Source: Sva-07 sp963715825 (GTDB lineage: Bacteria; Actinomycetota; Acidimicrobiia; Acidimicrobiales; Ilumatobacteraceae). From it: a DNA stretch of 64,000 bases. Below, in pieces: positions 37,516-45,165 of this stretch. The notes beneath the pieces were generated by a model. That model searched no databases, was not told where the DNA came from, and worked only from the letters and a program-made list of their open reading frames with translations. Location of the stretch: NCBI GenBank assembly GCA_963715825.1, contig CAVQSI010000002.1, positions 124,001 through 188,000 of the forward strand, written 5' to 3'. Within the stretch, counting starts at the first letter, position 1, and each line of letters begins with the position of its first letter. The position numbers and the translations under genes are program-made.

Positions 37516-38384
37516 CAGTGCTCCCCGCCACTGGTGCAGTGCGGGCCTTCGGCCTCCTGGCCGGTGGTGTTGATGCCGATCGCTGCGCCCGGCACGGTGG
37601 TGCCGGTGTCGATCGTGAGGTCACCACTTGCGGCGATGGTCGCGGGGTGGTGGTCCATACCACGAGGCGCCGGTCCGCCCTTCTTCTCGCCGACACGGTT
37701 GTACTGCGAACCGTGGCACTGACACTCGAACCACTGACTGGTGGCGCATTCGGGGACGCGGCACCCGAGGTGCGGGCACTTCTGACTGAGCACGACGAGG
37801 CCCTCACGCATGGTGGACAGCACCGACTCGGGATAGACGGTCTCGGCGAGCGGCAGCGCCTCAGCCGGGTACTCGGTGATCCACGAACGAGCCTCGGCGG
37901 CGTAGAAGAAGCCGCCGCCCTGCTTGATGCCGTCCTTGATGTTGCCGACCTTGCCGACGGTGACCGCGCCGCCGAAACCGCCGGTGCCGCTCGGCCACAG
38001 GAAGGCGACGAACGCCGCAGCGGCGAAGCCGGCGAGGCTGACGCTCATCAGCGAGACGGTCGCCCGGTTGAAGAACTGGCGACGGGAGACGCCGATGATC
38101 TCGGGGTCGGGCGGGGTCCACTGGACGATCTCGGGCTCGGCGCGAACGGCGACGTCGGTGGTGCCACTGCGAGCAGCGACCCCTGCGGCCTCGACGTCGG
38201 CCGCCGAGGTCTGGGTGGCGACGGGTTCGGCCGACTTGCGGGCGGCTTTGTCCCGGTGCACCGTCTCGCCCGAGAGCGCGCCGGCGCCGCGGACGTCGCT
38301 GCGACGGGCGAGGGTGAAGAACGAAATCGCGCCGAGAACGACGACGACTCCGATCGCGATGGCGATGATTGCTGCAGTACTCAT
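37515..38384 (-). CDS. Rieske 2Fe-2S protein of the quinol-cytochrome c complex
   Basis: 289 residues (MSTAAIIAIAIGVVVVLGA). An extra N-terminal helix and polar linker come before the usual SRRQFFNRA and anchor helix near residue 110, so it has at least two membrane spans. Cluster ligands are in KCPHLGCRVP and ECQCHGSQYN, with the expected Cys/His pattern. It receives electrons from quinol and passes them to a cytochrome c, here probably the diheme protein encoded next. Confidence 0.9.
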   Translation of the reverse strand: MSTAAIIAIAIGVVVVLGAISFFTLARRSDVRGAGALSGETVHRDKAARKSAEPVATQTSAADVEAAGVAARSGTTDVAVRAEPEIVQWTPPDPEIIGVSRRQFFNRATVSLMSVSLAGFAAAAFVAFLWPSGTGGFGGAVTVGKVGNIKDGIKQGGGFFYAAEARSWITEYPAEALPLAETVYPESVLSTMREGLVVLSQKCPHLGCRVPECATSQWFECQCHGSQYNRVGEKKGGPAPRGMDHHPATIAASGDLTIDTGTTVPGAAIGINTTGQEAEGPHCTSGGEH

Positions 38385-38409
38385 GACTGGGGGGTCTCCT
38401 TTCGCAATC

Positions 38410-39192
38410 TCACAATTCGAAGAACAGGCCTTCGACCCACGGTAGGACGAAGTTGAAACCAGGGCCTCGGAAGAACGAACCGATGAGGACGAGTACCGCC
38501 CAGAACATCAAGAACACGGTGAAGAGCCCGGTGAGGAACTTGCGATCCTCGGGCTTGTTCGACGGGTTCCGGTCGAGGTAGGGGGCGAGCACGAGGGCGA
38601 TCAGGCCGACACCGGGCAAGGTGACGCCGGCGACCATCGGGTGGAAGTAGACGAGCAGCTCCTGGAGGCCGAGGAAGTACCACGGCGCCTTCGAGGGGTT
38701 GGGCGTCTGGTTGGTGTTGGCCAACTGCAGCAACGGGGCGTGCACGAACACCGAGAAGATGAAGGTGAACGCCGTCATCGCCAGCGCAGCGACGAACTCG
38801 GCAGCGAGCAGGTGCGGCCAGGTGTGGACCTTGTCGACCGGGGTGGCCTTGACGTCTTGGATCGAGCCGGACTTGACGACGGTCAGCAGGCGTTGGGTGT
38901 GGCCACCGGGACCCGCCCCGACGGGGACGCCGCCGGCAGCAGCGGGCGCAGCCACGACCGCACCGACCTTCTCGGCGACCGCCACGGCGCCGCCTCCGGC
39001 GGGTGCCTCGTCGGCGGTGCCACCGGCCTTGGCCGCCTTGGCCGCCTTACTGCGCTGCAGCAACGCCTCGGGGATGCGCGAATCAGCAGGAGCGGCTGGC
39101 GCCGCGGGTTCTGCGGCGGCAGGGGCAGCCTCGGCTGACTTCTCGCGTGCGGCCTGAGCTCGCTTGAGGAGGTGCTCTGGGATCTCGGTCAT
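38410..39192 (-). CDS. Cytochrome b C-terminal half (subunit IV/PetD-like) with long N-terminal extension
   Basis: 260 residues. The final 150 form the three-helix C-terminal cytochrome b domain: TPNPSKAPWYFLGLQELLVY and FHPMVAGVTLPGVGLIAL. The first 110 are a soluble Ala/Pro-rich extension that contains two copies of a short motif, EIPEHLLKRAQAAR at the start and RIPEALLQRSKAAK near residue 40. The cytochrome c at 41318 begins with the same motif (TEIPEHLLKRSRERR). The extension is unlike standard PetD and may be a docking or targeting element (inference). Confidence 0.88.
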   Translation of the reverse strand: MTEIPEHLLKRAQAAREKSAEAAPAAAEPAAPAAPADSRIPEALLQRSKAAKAAKAGGTADEAPAGGGAVAVAEKVGAVVAAPAAAGGVPVGAGPGGHTQRLLTVVKSGSIQDVKATPVDKVHTWPHLLAAEFVAALAMTAFTFIFSVFVHAPLLQLANTNQTPNPSKAPWYFLGLQELLVYFHPMVAGVTLPGVGLIALVLAPYLDRNPSNKPEDRKFLTGLFTVFLMFWAVLVLIGSFFRGPGFNFVLPWVEGLFFEL

Positions 39193-39225
39193 GGGGTTAC
39201 CTCATGCTCCAGTCAACAGGGCGAA

Positions 39226-40011
39226 TCACAACGGACCAGAAATTCCGCCGTCCTTGCGGACACGCCAGAAGTGGATCGCCATGAAGATCACGATCACGAA
39301 CGGTAGGAACAACACGTGCAGGACATACCATCGCAACAGGGTTTCCGAGCCGATCTCGGCTCCACCGAGGAGGACGAATCTGACCTCCGCACCGAACACC
39401 GGGGTGTAGCCCATCATGTTGGTGCCGACGGCGACTGCCCACAGCGCCAACTGGTCCCACGGCAGCAGGTAGCCCGTGAACGACAACAGCAGGGTCAAGG
39501 TGAGCAGGATCACACCGATCACCCAGTTGAACTCGCGCGGCGGCTTGTAGGCGCCGTGGTAGAAGACCCGGGCCATGTGCAAGAAGACGGTGAGCACCAT
39601 CAGGTGCGCACCCCATCGGTGCATGTTCCTGACCAGCAGTCCGAAGGTGACCGAGGTCTGCAGGTTCTGGATGTCGTTCCACGCCGCAGTGGTCTCCGGG
39701 CGGTAGAAGAACATCAGGAAGATGCCGGTGACGGTCAGCAGGATGAACAGGAAGAAGCTGAGTCCGCCGAGGCACAGGGTGTAGCTGACCTTGACCGCGT
39801 GGCGCTTCACCTTCACCGGGTGCAGGTGGTACAGCACCGAGTTCATGATCACGTAGCTGCGGTTACGCGGGCTGTCGGTGTAGCCCTTGCGGAAGATCGA
39901 GCCCGGCCGGAAGATCGAACTCCAGGCCTGGCTGCCCTGCACGTCGCCGACCGCGGTGTTCACACGGTCCTTGACAGTGGGGCGTGGTTTGTCGTCGATG
40001 TTGGTTGCCAT
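39226..40011 (-). CDS. Cytochrome b N-terminal half (cytochrome b6-like)
   Basis: 261 residues, four helices. The haem histidines are in MHRWGAHLMVLTVFLHMARV and RWYVLHVLFLPFVIVIFMAI, spaced as in cytochrome b6. GYLLPWDQLALWAV is the conserved segment between helices. With the separate C-terminal half encoded downstream it makes a split b6/IV-type cytochrome b. The ATG at 40011 is one base after the stop of a 26-codon ORF that carries the shared peptide. Confidence 0.92.
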   Translation of the reverse strand: MATNIDDKPRPTVKDRVNTAVGDVQGSQAWSSIFRPGSIFRKGYTDSPRNRSYVIMNSVLYHLHPVKVKRHAVKVSYTLCLGGLSFFLFILLTVTGIFLMFFYRPETTAAWNDIQNLQTSVTFGLLVRNMHRWGAHLMVLTVFLHMARVFYHGAYKPPREFNWVIGVILLTLTLLLSFTGYLLPWDQLALWAVAVGTNMMGYTPVFGAEVRFVLLGGAEIGSETLLRWYVLHVLFLPFVIVIFMAIHFWRVRKDGGISGPL

Positions 40012-40012
40012 C

Positions 40013-40093
40013 TCAGCGTTCCCCGGCCACGCAGGCCGCGTTTGGACGCTCGCTCGCTGGCGCTCGCAGCGCTCGTGTCGTCGTAGTGGTCAT
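40013..40093 (-). CDS. Tiny ORF 1 (26 residues), conserved peptide before cytochrome b
   Basis: ATG 40093 is two bases after the ferredoxin stop; TGA at 40013-40015 is one base before the cytochrome b ATG. The product begins MTTTTTRALRAPASERP and ends AACVAGER. The ORF at 40509-40601 ends with the same peptide apart from one residue. The DNA of that part is a 62-bp repeat, so this may be a real leader or small protein, or a repeat that happens to keep the frame open. Confidence 0.45.
   Translation of the reverse strand: MTTTTTRALRAPASERPNAACVAGER
40014..40075. repeat. 62-bp direct repeat, copy 1
   Basis: Matches 40513-40574 at 61 of 62 positions. It contains GGCCACGCAGGCC and GCGCTCGCAGCGC, both able to form short hairpins. 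It lies between the ferredoxin and cytochrome b genes. It shares no sequence with the GCGATGAG hairpin family. Confidence 0.9.
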
Positions 40094-40095
40094 GT

Positions 40096-40509
40096 CTAGA
40101 GCCTCATGCCGTAGCCGTAGCCGTGGTTGTTGGTTCGAACGTGGGAGTTGCCGGCGGCGGTGGCGGTGCCCACCTTGCCGAGGATGATGACGCCTGTCGG
40201 GCATCGATCGACACACAGCGCACAGCGGGTGCAGATGTCGTCGTCGATGGTGAACATGAAGGCATCGGACGGGTCGGTCCCCGGCTGCTCGGTGCCGTCG
40301 GCCTCGACGACCGCATCGACCGACACCATGTGGATGCACTTCCACGGGCAGATGTCGACACAGCCCTCACACGCGATGCACTCGGTCTGGTCGATGTGGA
40401 TGAACTGCTTGGGCTTGACCGCCTTGGTCAGATAGTCCGCGTCGACCTCGACCAACGTGTACGCGTCGGTGTACGGCATCATCGGGGGGTTGGCGTCGGT
40501 CCTCGCCAT
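40096..40509 (-). CDS. Dicluster 4Fe-4S ferredoxin of the cytochrome operon
   Basis: 137 residues (MARTDANPPMMPYTDAYTL). Two ferredoxin motifs, CIACEGCVDICPWKC and CTRCALCVDRCPTG, are separated by about 40 residues and can bind two 4Fe-4S clusters. The C-terminus is a His/Gly/Tyr-rich tail (NNHGYGYGMRL). No membrane helix. A ferredoxin inside a bc-type operon is uncommon; it may bring electrons to or from the quinol complex, or act as an extra subunit (inference). Confidence 0.85.
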   Translation of the reverse strand: MARTDANPPMMPYTDAYTLVEVDADYLTKAVKPKQFIHIDQTECIACEGCVDICPWKCIHMVSVDAVVEADGTEQPGTDPSDAFMFTIDDDICTRCALCVDRCPTGVIILGKVGTATAAGNSHVRTNNHGYGYGMRL

Positions 40510-40601
40510 CAGCAGCGTTCCCCGGCCACGCAGGCCGCGTCTGGACGCTCGCTCGCTGGCGCTCGCAGCGCTCGCATCGGCGTACGGGTCGACATCGTCA
40601 T
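40509..40601 (-). CDS. Tiny ORF 2 (30 residues), conserved peptide before ferredoxin
   Basis: ATG 40601 overlaps the stop of the upstream membrane-protein gene as TGATG, and its own TGA (40509-40511) overlaps the ferredoxin ATG as TGATG, so the ORF fits the gap exactly and would be translated by coupling. The product starts MTMSTRTPM and ends RALRAPASERPDAACVAG plus ERC. An inner ATG is at 40595. The peptide matches that of the ORF at 40013-40093. Confidence 0.5.
   Translation of the reverse strand: MTMSTRTPMRALRAPASERPDAACVAGERC
40513..40574. repeat. 62-bp direct repeat, copy 2
   Basis: One mismatch (T to C) to 40014-40075. It sits between the membrane-protein and ferredoxin genes in the same orientation as copy 1, about 500 bp away. 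Confidence 0.9.
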
Positions 40602-41077
40602 CACGCCTTCTTCACCAAGGGGCGCCCGTAGGTGGAGGTCGGGAGTTCCTTCGGCTTGACGTCGCCGCGCTTCTGCCACCAGACGGCGAGGTAGATGTAC
40701 ATGCCGAACAGTGCGGCGTGGAGCAGCACCACGACGATGTCGCGAACCGCTTCGTACTGCAGCGTGATCGGGTTCCAGCCGCCGGCCGACTCCGGCTTCA
40801 GGATGCCGCCGGGGCCGTAGATGATCTTGTCCTTCGACCAACCGAGGTCCTTGTCGGCGTGGTCGATGAACTGGTGCGGCAGGATGCCGAAGGCAAGGAA
40901 CATCACACCGAACAGGTAGGTCGAACCGAGCATGGCCTCGCCCCAGGAGAACGGGGCTCCGACGGGTCGGCGCTTGCCGTACGGAATGATCGCCAGCGAG
41001 AGCACGAGCGTCGCGATGAGCGCCGTCAGGAAGGCCTGATTCATCCCTGGCCACTCGAGTGGTGCGATTGCGATCAT
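40601..41077 (-). CDS. Unknown three-helix membrane protein, first gene of the respiratory run
   Basis: 158 residues from ATG 41077 (MIAIAPLEWPGMNQAF) with AGGAAT upstream. Helices: FLTALIATLVLSLAIIPYG, AMLGSTYLFGVMFLAFGIL, and IVVVLLHAALFGMYIYLAVW. The central loop is polar (DHADKDLGWSKDKIIYG). No cofactor motif and no known family. As the first gene of the cytochrome b/c plus nuo cluster it is likely part of, or needed for, that complex (inference). Confidence 0.78.
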   Translation of the reverse strand: MIAIAPLEWPGMNQAFLTALIATLVLSLAIIPYGKRRPVGAPFSWGEAMLGSTYLFGVMFLAFGILPHQFIDHADKDLGWSKDKIIYGPGGILKPESAGGWNPITLQYEAVRDIVVVLLHAALFGMYIYLAVWWQKRGDVKPKELPTSTYGRPLVKKA

Positions 41078-41181
41078 GTGTGCGGTGATTCCTGTCGTGG
41101 TCGATCTGTCTGGGGCTTCTGGTCGACGGTCACGATCGGGGAGCCGATCGGCAACCGACGAGCCGGGACATTTCTCAGTGA

Positions 41182-41210
41182 ACTGTAGTCGTCGGCACCA
41201 GAAGTGCGAA
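41182..41210 (-). promoter_or_regulatory. Candidate promoter for the respiratory run
   Basis: On the minus strand TTCGCA (41210-41205) and TACAGT (41187-41182) are 17 bases apart, about 105 bases before the ATG at 41077. This is the only reasonable -35/-10 pair I see in the 240-bp divergent gap. Confidence 0.35.
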
Positions 41211-41304
41211 GTCTGGCACGCAAGTCTTGCGAGCGCGCCAGGTTGTGCGTAAGTGCATCAGGATCGATCGGTGCGCAGATTCCCGGATCGCGACGACAGC
41301 CATC

Positions 41305-41310
41305 TATCAT
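41305..41310 (+). promoter_or_regulatory. -10 hexamer TATCAT, probable leaderless start
   Basis: Seven bases (CTGCGAA) separate TATCAT from the GTG at 41318. Confidence 0.5.
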
Positions 41311-41317
41311 CTGCGAA

Positions 41318-42184
41318 GTGACCGAGATCCCCGAGCACCTCCTGAAGCGGTCGCGCGAGCGGCGCTCCGCGATCGGACAGGGCGGCGACGCCGCCGCCGA
41401 TGCGCCCAGCGACGCGGCTGCAGCGTCGAACGTACCAGCCACCACCACGCCCGCCGCCGCTCCCGCAGCAGCGCCGGCCGCCGCGGGCCCACCGGCGCGC
41501 ACACCCGCTCCGGCACCTGCCGCGCCACCGCCGCCCAAGCCCGACCCCGTCTACGTCGAGGCAGCGAAGCGTCGACGCAAGATCCCCTTCTGGGCGATGG
41601 CGACCCTCAGCCTGATGCCGGTCTGGGGATTCATGTACGTGCGCGCCGTCACCGAACCACCCGAGGTGGTCGAAGGCCCGCTCGGCATCGGTACCGAGAT
41701 CTACAGCAGCTGCGCCAGCTGCCACGGCGCCGCCGGCGGCGGCGGGGTGGGCTATGCGTTCTCCGGAGGCTCGGTGCTCGAGACCTTTCCCGAGATCGAG
41801 GACCAGATCCGCTACGTCTACTACGGCACCGAGGGCTACAACGCCGAGGGCGTCGACATCTACGGCAATCCCGATCGCGAGGGCGGCCCGCACCTCACCG
41901 GCGGCCTCGGCGTCATGCCGGCCTTCGGTGGCCAGCTGACCCAGTACGAGATCGTTGCGGTGGTCTGTCACGAGCGCTACACGCTCGGCGGCGCCGACCC
42001 CACCAGCGAGGAGTGGGCCGACGAGTACGAGACCTGGTGCTCGGAGGAGTCGCCGGTGTTCGCCGAACTCGAAGCCGGCACCTACGACTACACCTCGGAG
42101 GCAGGCCCGACGATCGGTGACGTCGCGATCACGCCGATCGGCCCGAGGGCCATCCCCGGCTCGCCTCCCGGGGCTGCCGGCTGA
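41318..42184 (+). CDS. Membrane-anchored monohaem cytochrome c with Ala/Pro-rich linker
   Basis: 288 residues from GTG 41318 (VTEIPEHLLKRSRERR). A cytosolic Ala/Pro-rich stretch of about 85 residues leads to one helix (FWAMATLSLMPVWGFMYV) and a periplasmic class-I-type cytochrome c with the haem motif CASCHG near residue 130. The likely methionine ligand is in GLGVMPAFGGQL. Its N-terminal motif matches the start of the cytochrome b C-terminal half encoded on the other strand, hinting at a shared partner. Divergent from the respiratory run. Confidence 0.85.
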   Translation: MTEIPEHLLKRSRERRSAIGQGGDAAADAPSDAAAASNVPATTTPAAAPAAAPAAAGPPARTPAPAPAAPPPPKPDPVYVEAAKRRRKIPFWAMATLSLMPVWGFMYVRAVTEPPEVVEGPLGIGTEIYSSCASCHGAAGGGGVGYAFSGGSVLETFPEIEDQIRYVYYGTEGYNAEGVDIYGNPDREGGPHLTGGLGVMPAFGGQLTQYEIVAVVCHERYTLGGADPTSEEWADEYETWCSEESPVFAELEAGTYDYTSEAGPTIGDVAITPIGPRAIPGSPPGAAG

Positions 42185-42195
42185 CGGGACACACC

Positions 42196-43452
42196 CTGGA
42201 CACCGACGTCCTCGTCGTCGGCGGGGGTCCTGCCGGAGCGTCGGTCGCCACGTGGCTGGCGCAATCGGGTCACCACGTCACGCTCGTCGAGAAGCGACCC
42301 GTCTCTCGCCACAAGGCGTGCGGTGACGCGATCACGCCTCGAGCCCTCAACGAGCTGGCCAGGCTCGGCGTCGACCCGATGGCGCTGGGCGCCCACCGGC
42401 TCGCCGGCGTGCGCCTCGTCCACGGCGATCGCGAGGTCACTGCACCGTGGCCGCGACACGGCGACCTGCCGGACCACGCCGCCGCGCTTCGCCGCGACAT
42501 CCTCGATGCCCATCTGCGCACCCGTGCCGCCGACGCCGGAGCCACCGTGCTGATGGGCCACGAGGCCACGGCGCCGATCGTCGAGCGCGGGTTCGTCCGC
42601 GGCGCTGCGCTCGCCGTCGATTCGGGACTCGACACCACCTCGGAGCGCCGTGACAGCGTCCGGGCCCGCTTCGTCGTCGTCGCCGACGGCGCCAACAGCA
42701 GCTTCGGCCGCGACCTCGGCACGACCCGTCAGCGTCACTGGCCGTACGGCATTGCCACCCGGACGTACTTCCGCAGTGACCGGGCGGCGGAGTCGTGGAT
42801 CGAATCGGACCTCGGCATTCCCGACGCCTCCGGCCATCCCATTGCCGGGTACGGCTGGACGATCCCGCTGGGCGACGGCACCGTCAACGTCGGTGTCGGC
42901 GTGCTGTCGACCTACCGCCACGTGCGCGGTGTCAACGCGCTGAAGTTGCTCGACGCCTTCGCCCATCGGATCGCTGATCGCTGGCAACTCGATCCCAGCG
43001 ACCAACTCAAGGCACCGACACGCTTCCGTGTGCCGTTGGCCGGCTCGGTGGGGCCGAAGATGGGGCCGACGTTCCTCGTCGTGGGCGATGCCGCCGGCGC
43101 GGCCAGCCCGTTCAACGGCGACGGCGTCGACGCTGCGTTGATGAGTGGGCGGATCGCCGCCGAGGTGCTCGACGACGCACTGTCGGCCGGCAACTCCACG
43201 ACGTTGCAGCGCTATCCGTCGATGCTCGCCGACGAGGTCGGCCAGTACCACCAGGTGGGCCGCCTCGTCGCCCGCTTCCTCGGTCGACCTGCGATCCTGC
43301 GACCCGCGCTGCGCCTCGGCGTGCGCAGCGACCAGGTCGCCGGTGCGGTCCTGCGCATCGCCACCAACGAACTCCGCGACGGCCACCCGGGAGGCGCCGA
43401 GCGCGCCTACGCCCTCGCGAGCGCCGTCAGCAAGTTCGCCCCGAGTTGGTAG
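42196..43452 (+). CDS. FAD-dependent geranylgeranyl reductase-family protein (MenJ-like)
   Basis: About 418 residues. The FAD fold begins DVLVVGGGPAGASVATWLAQ, followed by KACGDAITPRALNELARLG, which matches the mycobacterial MenJ/GGR group that saturates the isoprenoid tail of menaquinone; VVGDAAGAASPFNGDGVDAA is the second FAD motif. Between the in-frame stop at 42118-42120 and the FAD motif there is no ATG, GTG or TTG. Only CTG codons (42181, 42196) are available, so either translation starts at CTG or a base is wrong upstream. The position right after a cytochrome c, 3 kb from a polyprenyl synthase on the other strand, fits a quinone role. Confidence 0.78.
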   Translation: MDTDVLVVGGGPAGASVATWLAQSGHHVTLVEKRPVSRHKACGDAITPRALNELARLGVDPMALGAHRLAGVRLVHGDREVTAPWPRHGDLPDHAAALRRDILDAHLRTRAADAGATVLMGHEATAPIVERGFVRGAALAVDSGLDTTSERRDSVRARFVVVADGANSSFGRDLGTTRQRHWPYGIATRTYFRSDRAAESWIESDLGIPDASGHPIAGYGWTIPLGDGTVNVGVGVLSTYRHVRGVNALKLLDAFAHRIADRWQLDPSDQLKAPTRFRVPLAGSVGPKMGPTFLVVGDAAGAASPFNGDGVDAALMSGRIAAEVLDDALSAGNSTTLQRYPSMLADEVGQYHQVGRLVARFLGRPAILRPALRLGVRSDQVAGAVLRIATNELRDGHPGGAERAYALASAVSKFAPSW

Positions 43453-43620
43453 TCCAGGCCTCATTGTCAATCGAGGCCTCACCGCACTCCGGTGGTGGGG
43501 AACGGTTGGTCGGCCTCGACGCCAGGCTCGTCGCTGGCGCTTCCCTCGCCGGCCCGCCCGCCCGACTCCCCACCGGTGAGATTTCCCCGCACCGGTGACG
43601 TCCGCCACACACCGCGACGA

Positions 43621-45165
43621 TCAGTCGGCGCGGCGGCGGGGGTGCAGCGCCCTCGGCAGGCGCAGGGTGACCACCGAGAGCGCCAGGATCACGGGATAGA
43701 TCTCGAGGCGGCCGAGCAGCATCTGCACCATCGCGATCGCACGGCCGGGCGCAGGGATCGAGAGGAAGTCGTTGGCGTGGTCGAGCGAGCCGAGACCGGG
43801 GCCGACGTTGCCGAATGCGGTCGCCGACGACGACAGCGACGTGATCATGTCAGGTCCGGTCGCCGAGATCAGCGCCGCCCCGCCACCGAAGATCGCGAGC
43901 GCCAGGATCATGAAGCCGACCACCCGTCGTGCGACGTCGTCGGGCAGGATGCCGTTGCCGACGCGCACCGGACGCACCAGATGGGGATGAAGGTGGCGCA
44001 GCGCCTCGCGGTGGGCGAAGCTCGCGATCGCCATCACCCGCACGAGCTTGACGCCACCCGCAGTCGAGCCGGCCATCGCGCCGATCGGCATCGCGAACAG
44101 CAGCACCAACTGCGTGGTCTGGCTCCAGAGCCCGTACTCGGTGGTGACGTAGCCCGTCGTCGTCACCGTCGACGTCGTGGTGAACAGTGCATCGCGGAAG
44201 CTGGCCGCCTGCGCGCCGTCGTTGCCCGACGCAACGAACGACCACAGGGTGATGCCGGCGACGAACAGCAGGTACACCTTGAACTCCGAAGACCGCAGCA
44301 GCGGTTTCGGGTCTCGCTTCAGTGCCCGGTAGTAGAGCGTGAAGCTGCCGCCAGCGAGGAACATCGCAACGATGCAGACCCACTCGATGGCGGCAGAGTC
44401 GAACGCCCCGATCGAGTCCTGGTAGGGCGAGAAGCCACCCGTCGACACGGTGGTGAAGCTGTGCGACACGGCGTCGTAGATGCTCATGCCGGCCACGGCG
44501 TAGAGCACCGCCAGCACGATGGTGAACCCGACGTACACCGCCCACAGCCGCCGAGCGGTTTCGCGCACCCTCGGGGTGAGCCGCTCGCCGGTCGGTCCCG
44601 GCGCCTCGGCGGCGAGCAAGCTCATGCCACCGGAGCCGACGGTCGGGAGGACCGCTACGACGAGCACGATGACGCCCATTCCACCGATCCACTGCGTGGT
44701 CGAGCGCCAGAACAGCAAGCCCTTCGATGTCGCTTCGATGTCGGGCGTGACCGTGGCACCGGTGGTGGTGAACCCGGAGATCGATTCGAACAGGGCGTCG
44801 TCGATCCGATCGAAGTGTCCGGTGAGCAGGTACGGGATCGCACCGGCGACCGCCATCGCGATCCAGGAAACGGTGACCGTGGTGAACACGTCGAGGATCC
44901 GGATCTGTTTCGGCACGATCGTGACGCGCCACATCACCGAGCCCACGGCCCACACCACGACCCCGGTGGCGAGCAGCACGAGCACGTCGGGCCCACCGTC
45001 GATGGCGTCGACGATGCCGGACACGGCGATGCCCACCCCGACCACGGCGATCGTCAGCCCGACCACGTTCACCACCAGCGACGAGTACCGCCCGGGCGAC
45101 AGCAGTCGTTCGCCACGCCCGCCGAACCACGACACGCGTCCAGTCGAGTGGGTCGCCAGTGTCAC
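43621..45165 (-). CDS. trkH: TrkH-family potassium uptake channel subunit
   Basis: 514 residues with the four pore repeats of the SKT superfamily. The selectivity-filter glycines lie in FTTTGATVTPD, TTVSTGGFSP, VTTTGYVTTEYG and ATAFGNVGPG. It forms the K+ channel in the membrane and is gated by TrkA, whose gene overlaps its start by four bases (ATGA at 45162-45165). Confidence 0.93.
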   Translation of the reverse strand: MTLATHSTGRVSWFGGRGERLLSPGRYSSLVVNVVGLTIAVVGVGIAVSGIVDAIDGGPDVLVLLATGVVVWAVGSVMWRVTIVPKQIRILDVFTTVTVSWIAMAVAGAIPYLLTGHFDRIDDALFESISGFTTTGATVTPDIEATSKGLLFWRSTTQWIGGMGVIVLVVAVLPTVGSGGMSLLAAEAPGPTGERLTPRVRETARRLWAVYVGFTIVLAVLYAVAGMSIYDAVSHSFTTVSTGGFSPYQDSIGAFDSAAIEWVCIVAMFLAGGSFTLYYRALKRDPKPLLRSSEFKVYLLFVAGITLWSFVASGNDGAQAASFRDALFTTTSTVTTTGYVTTEYGLWSQTTQLVLLFAMPIGAMAGSTAGGVKLVRVMAIASFAHREALRHLHPHLVRPVRVGNGILPDDVARRVVGFMILALAIFGGGAALISATGPDMITSLSSSATAFGNVGPGLGSLDHANDFLSIPAPGRAIAMVQMLLGRLEIYPVILALSVVTLRLPRALHPRRRAD

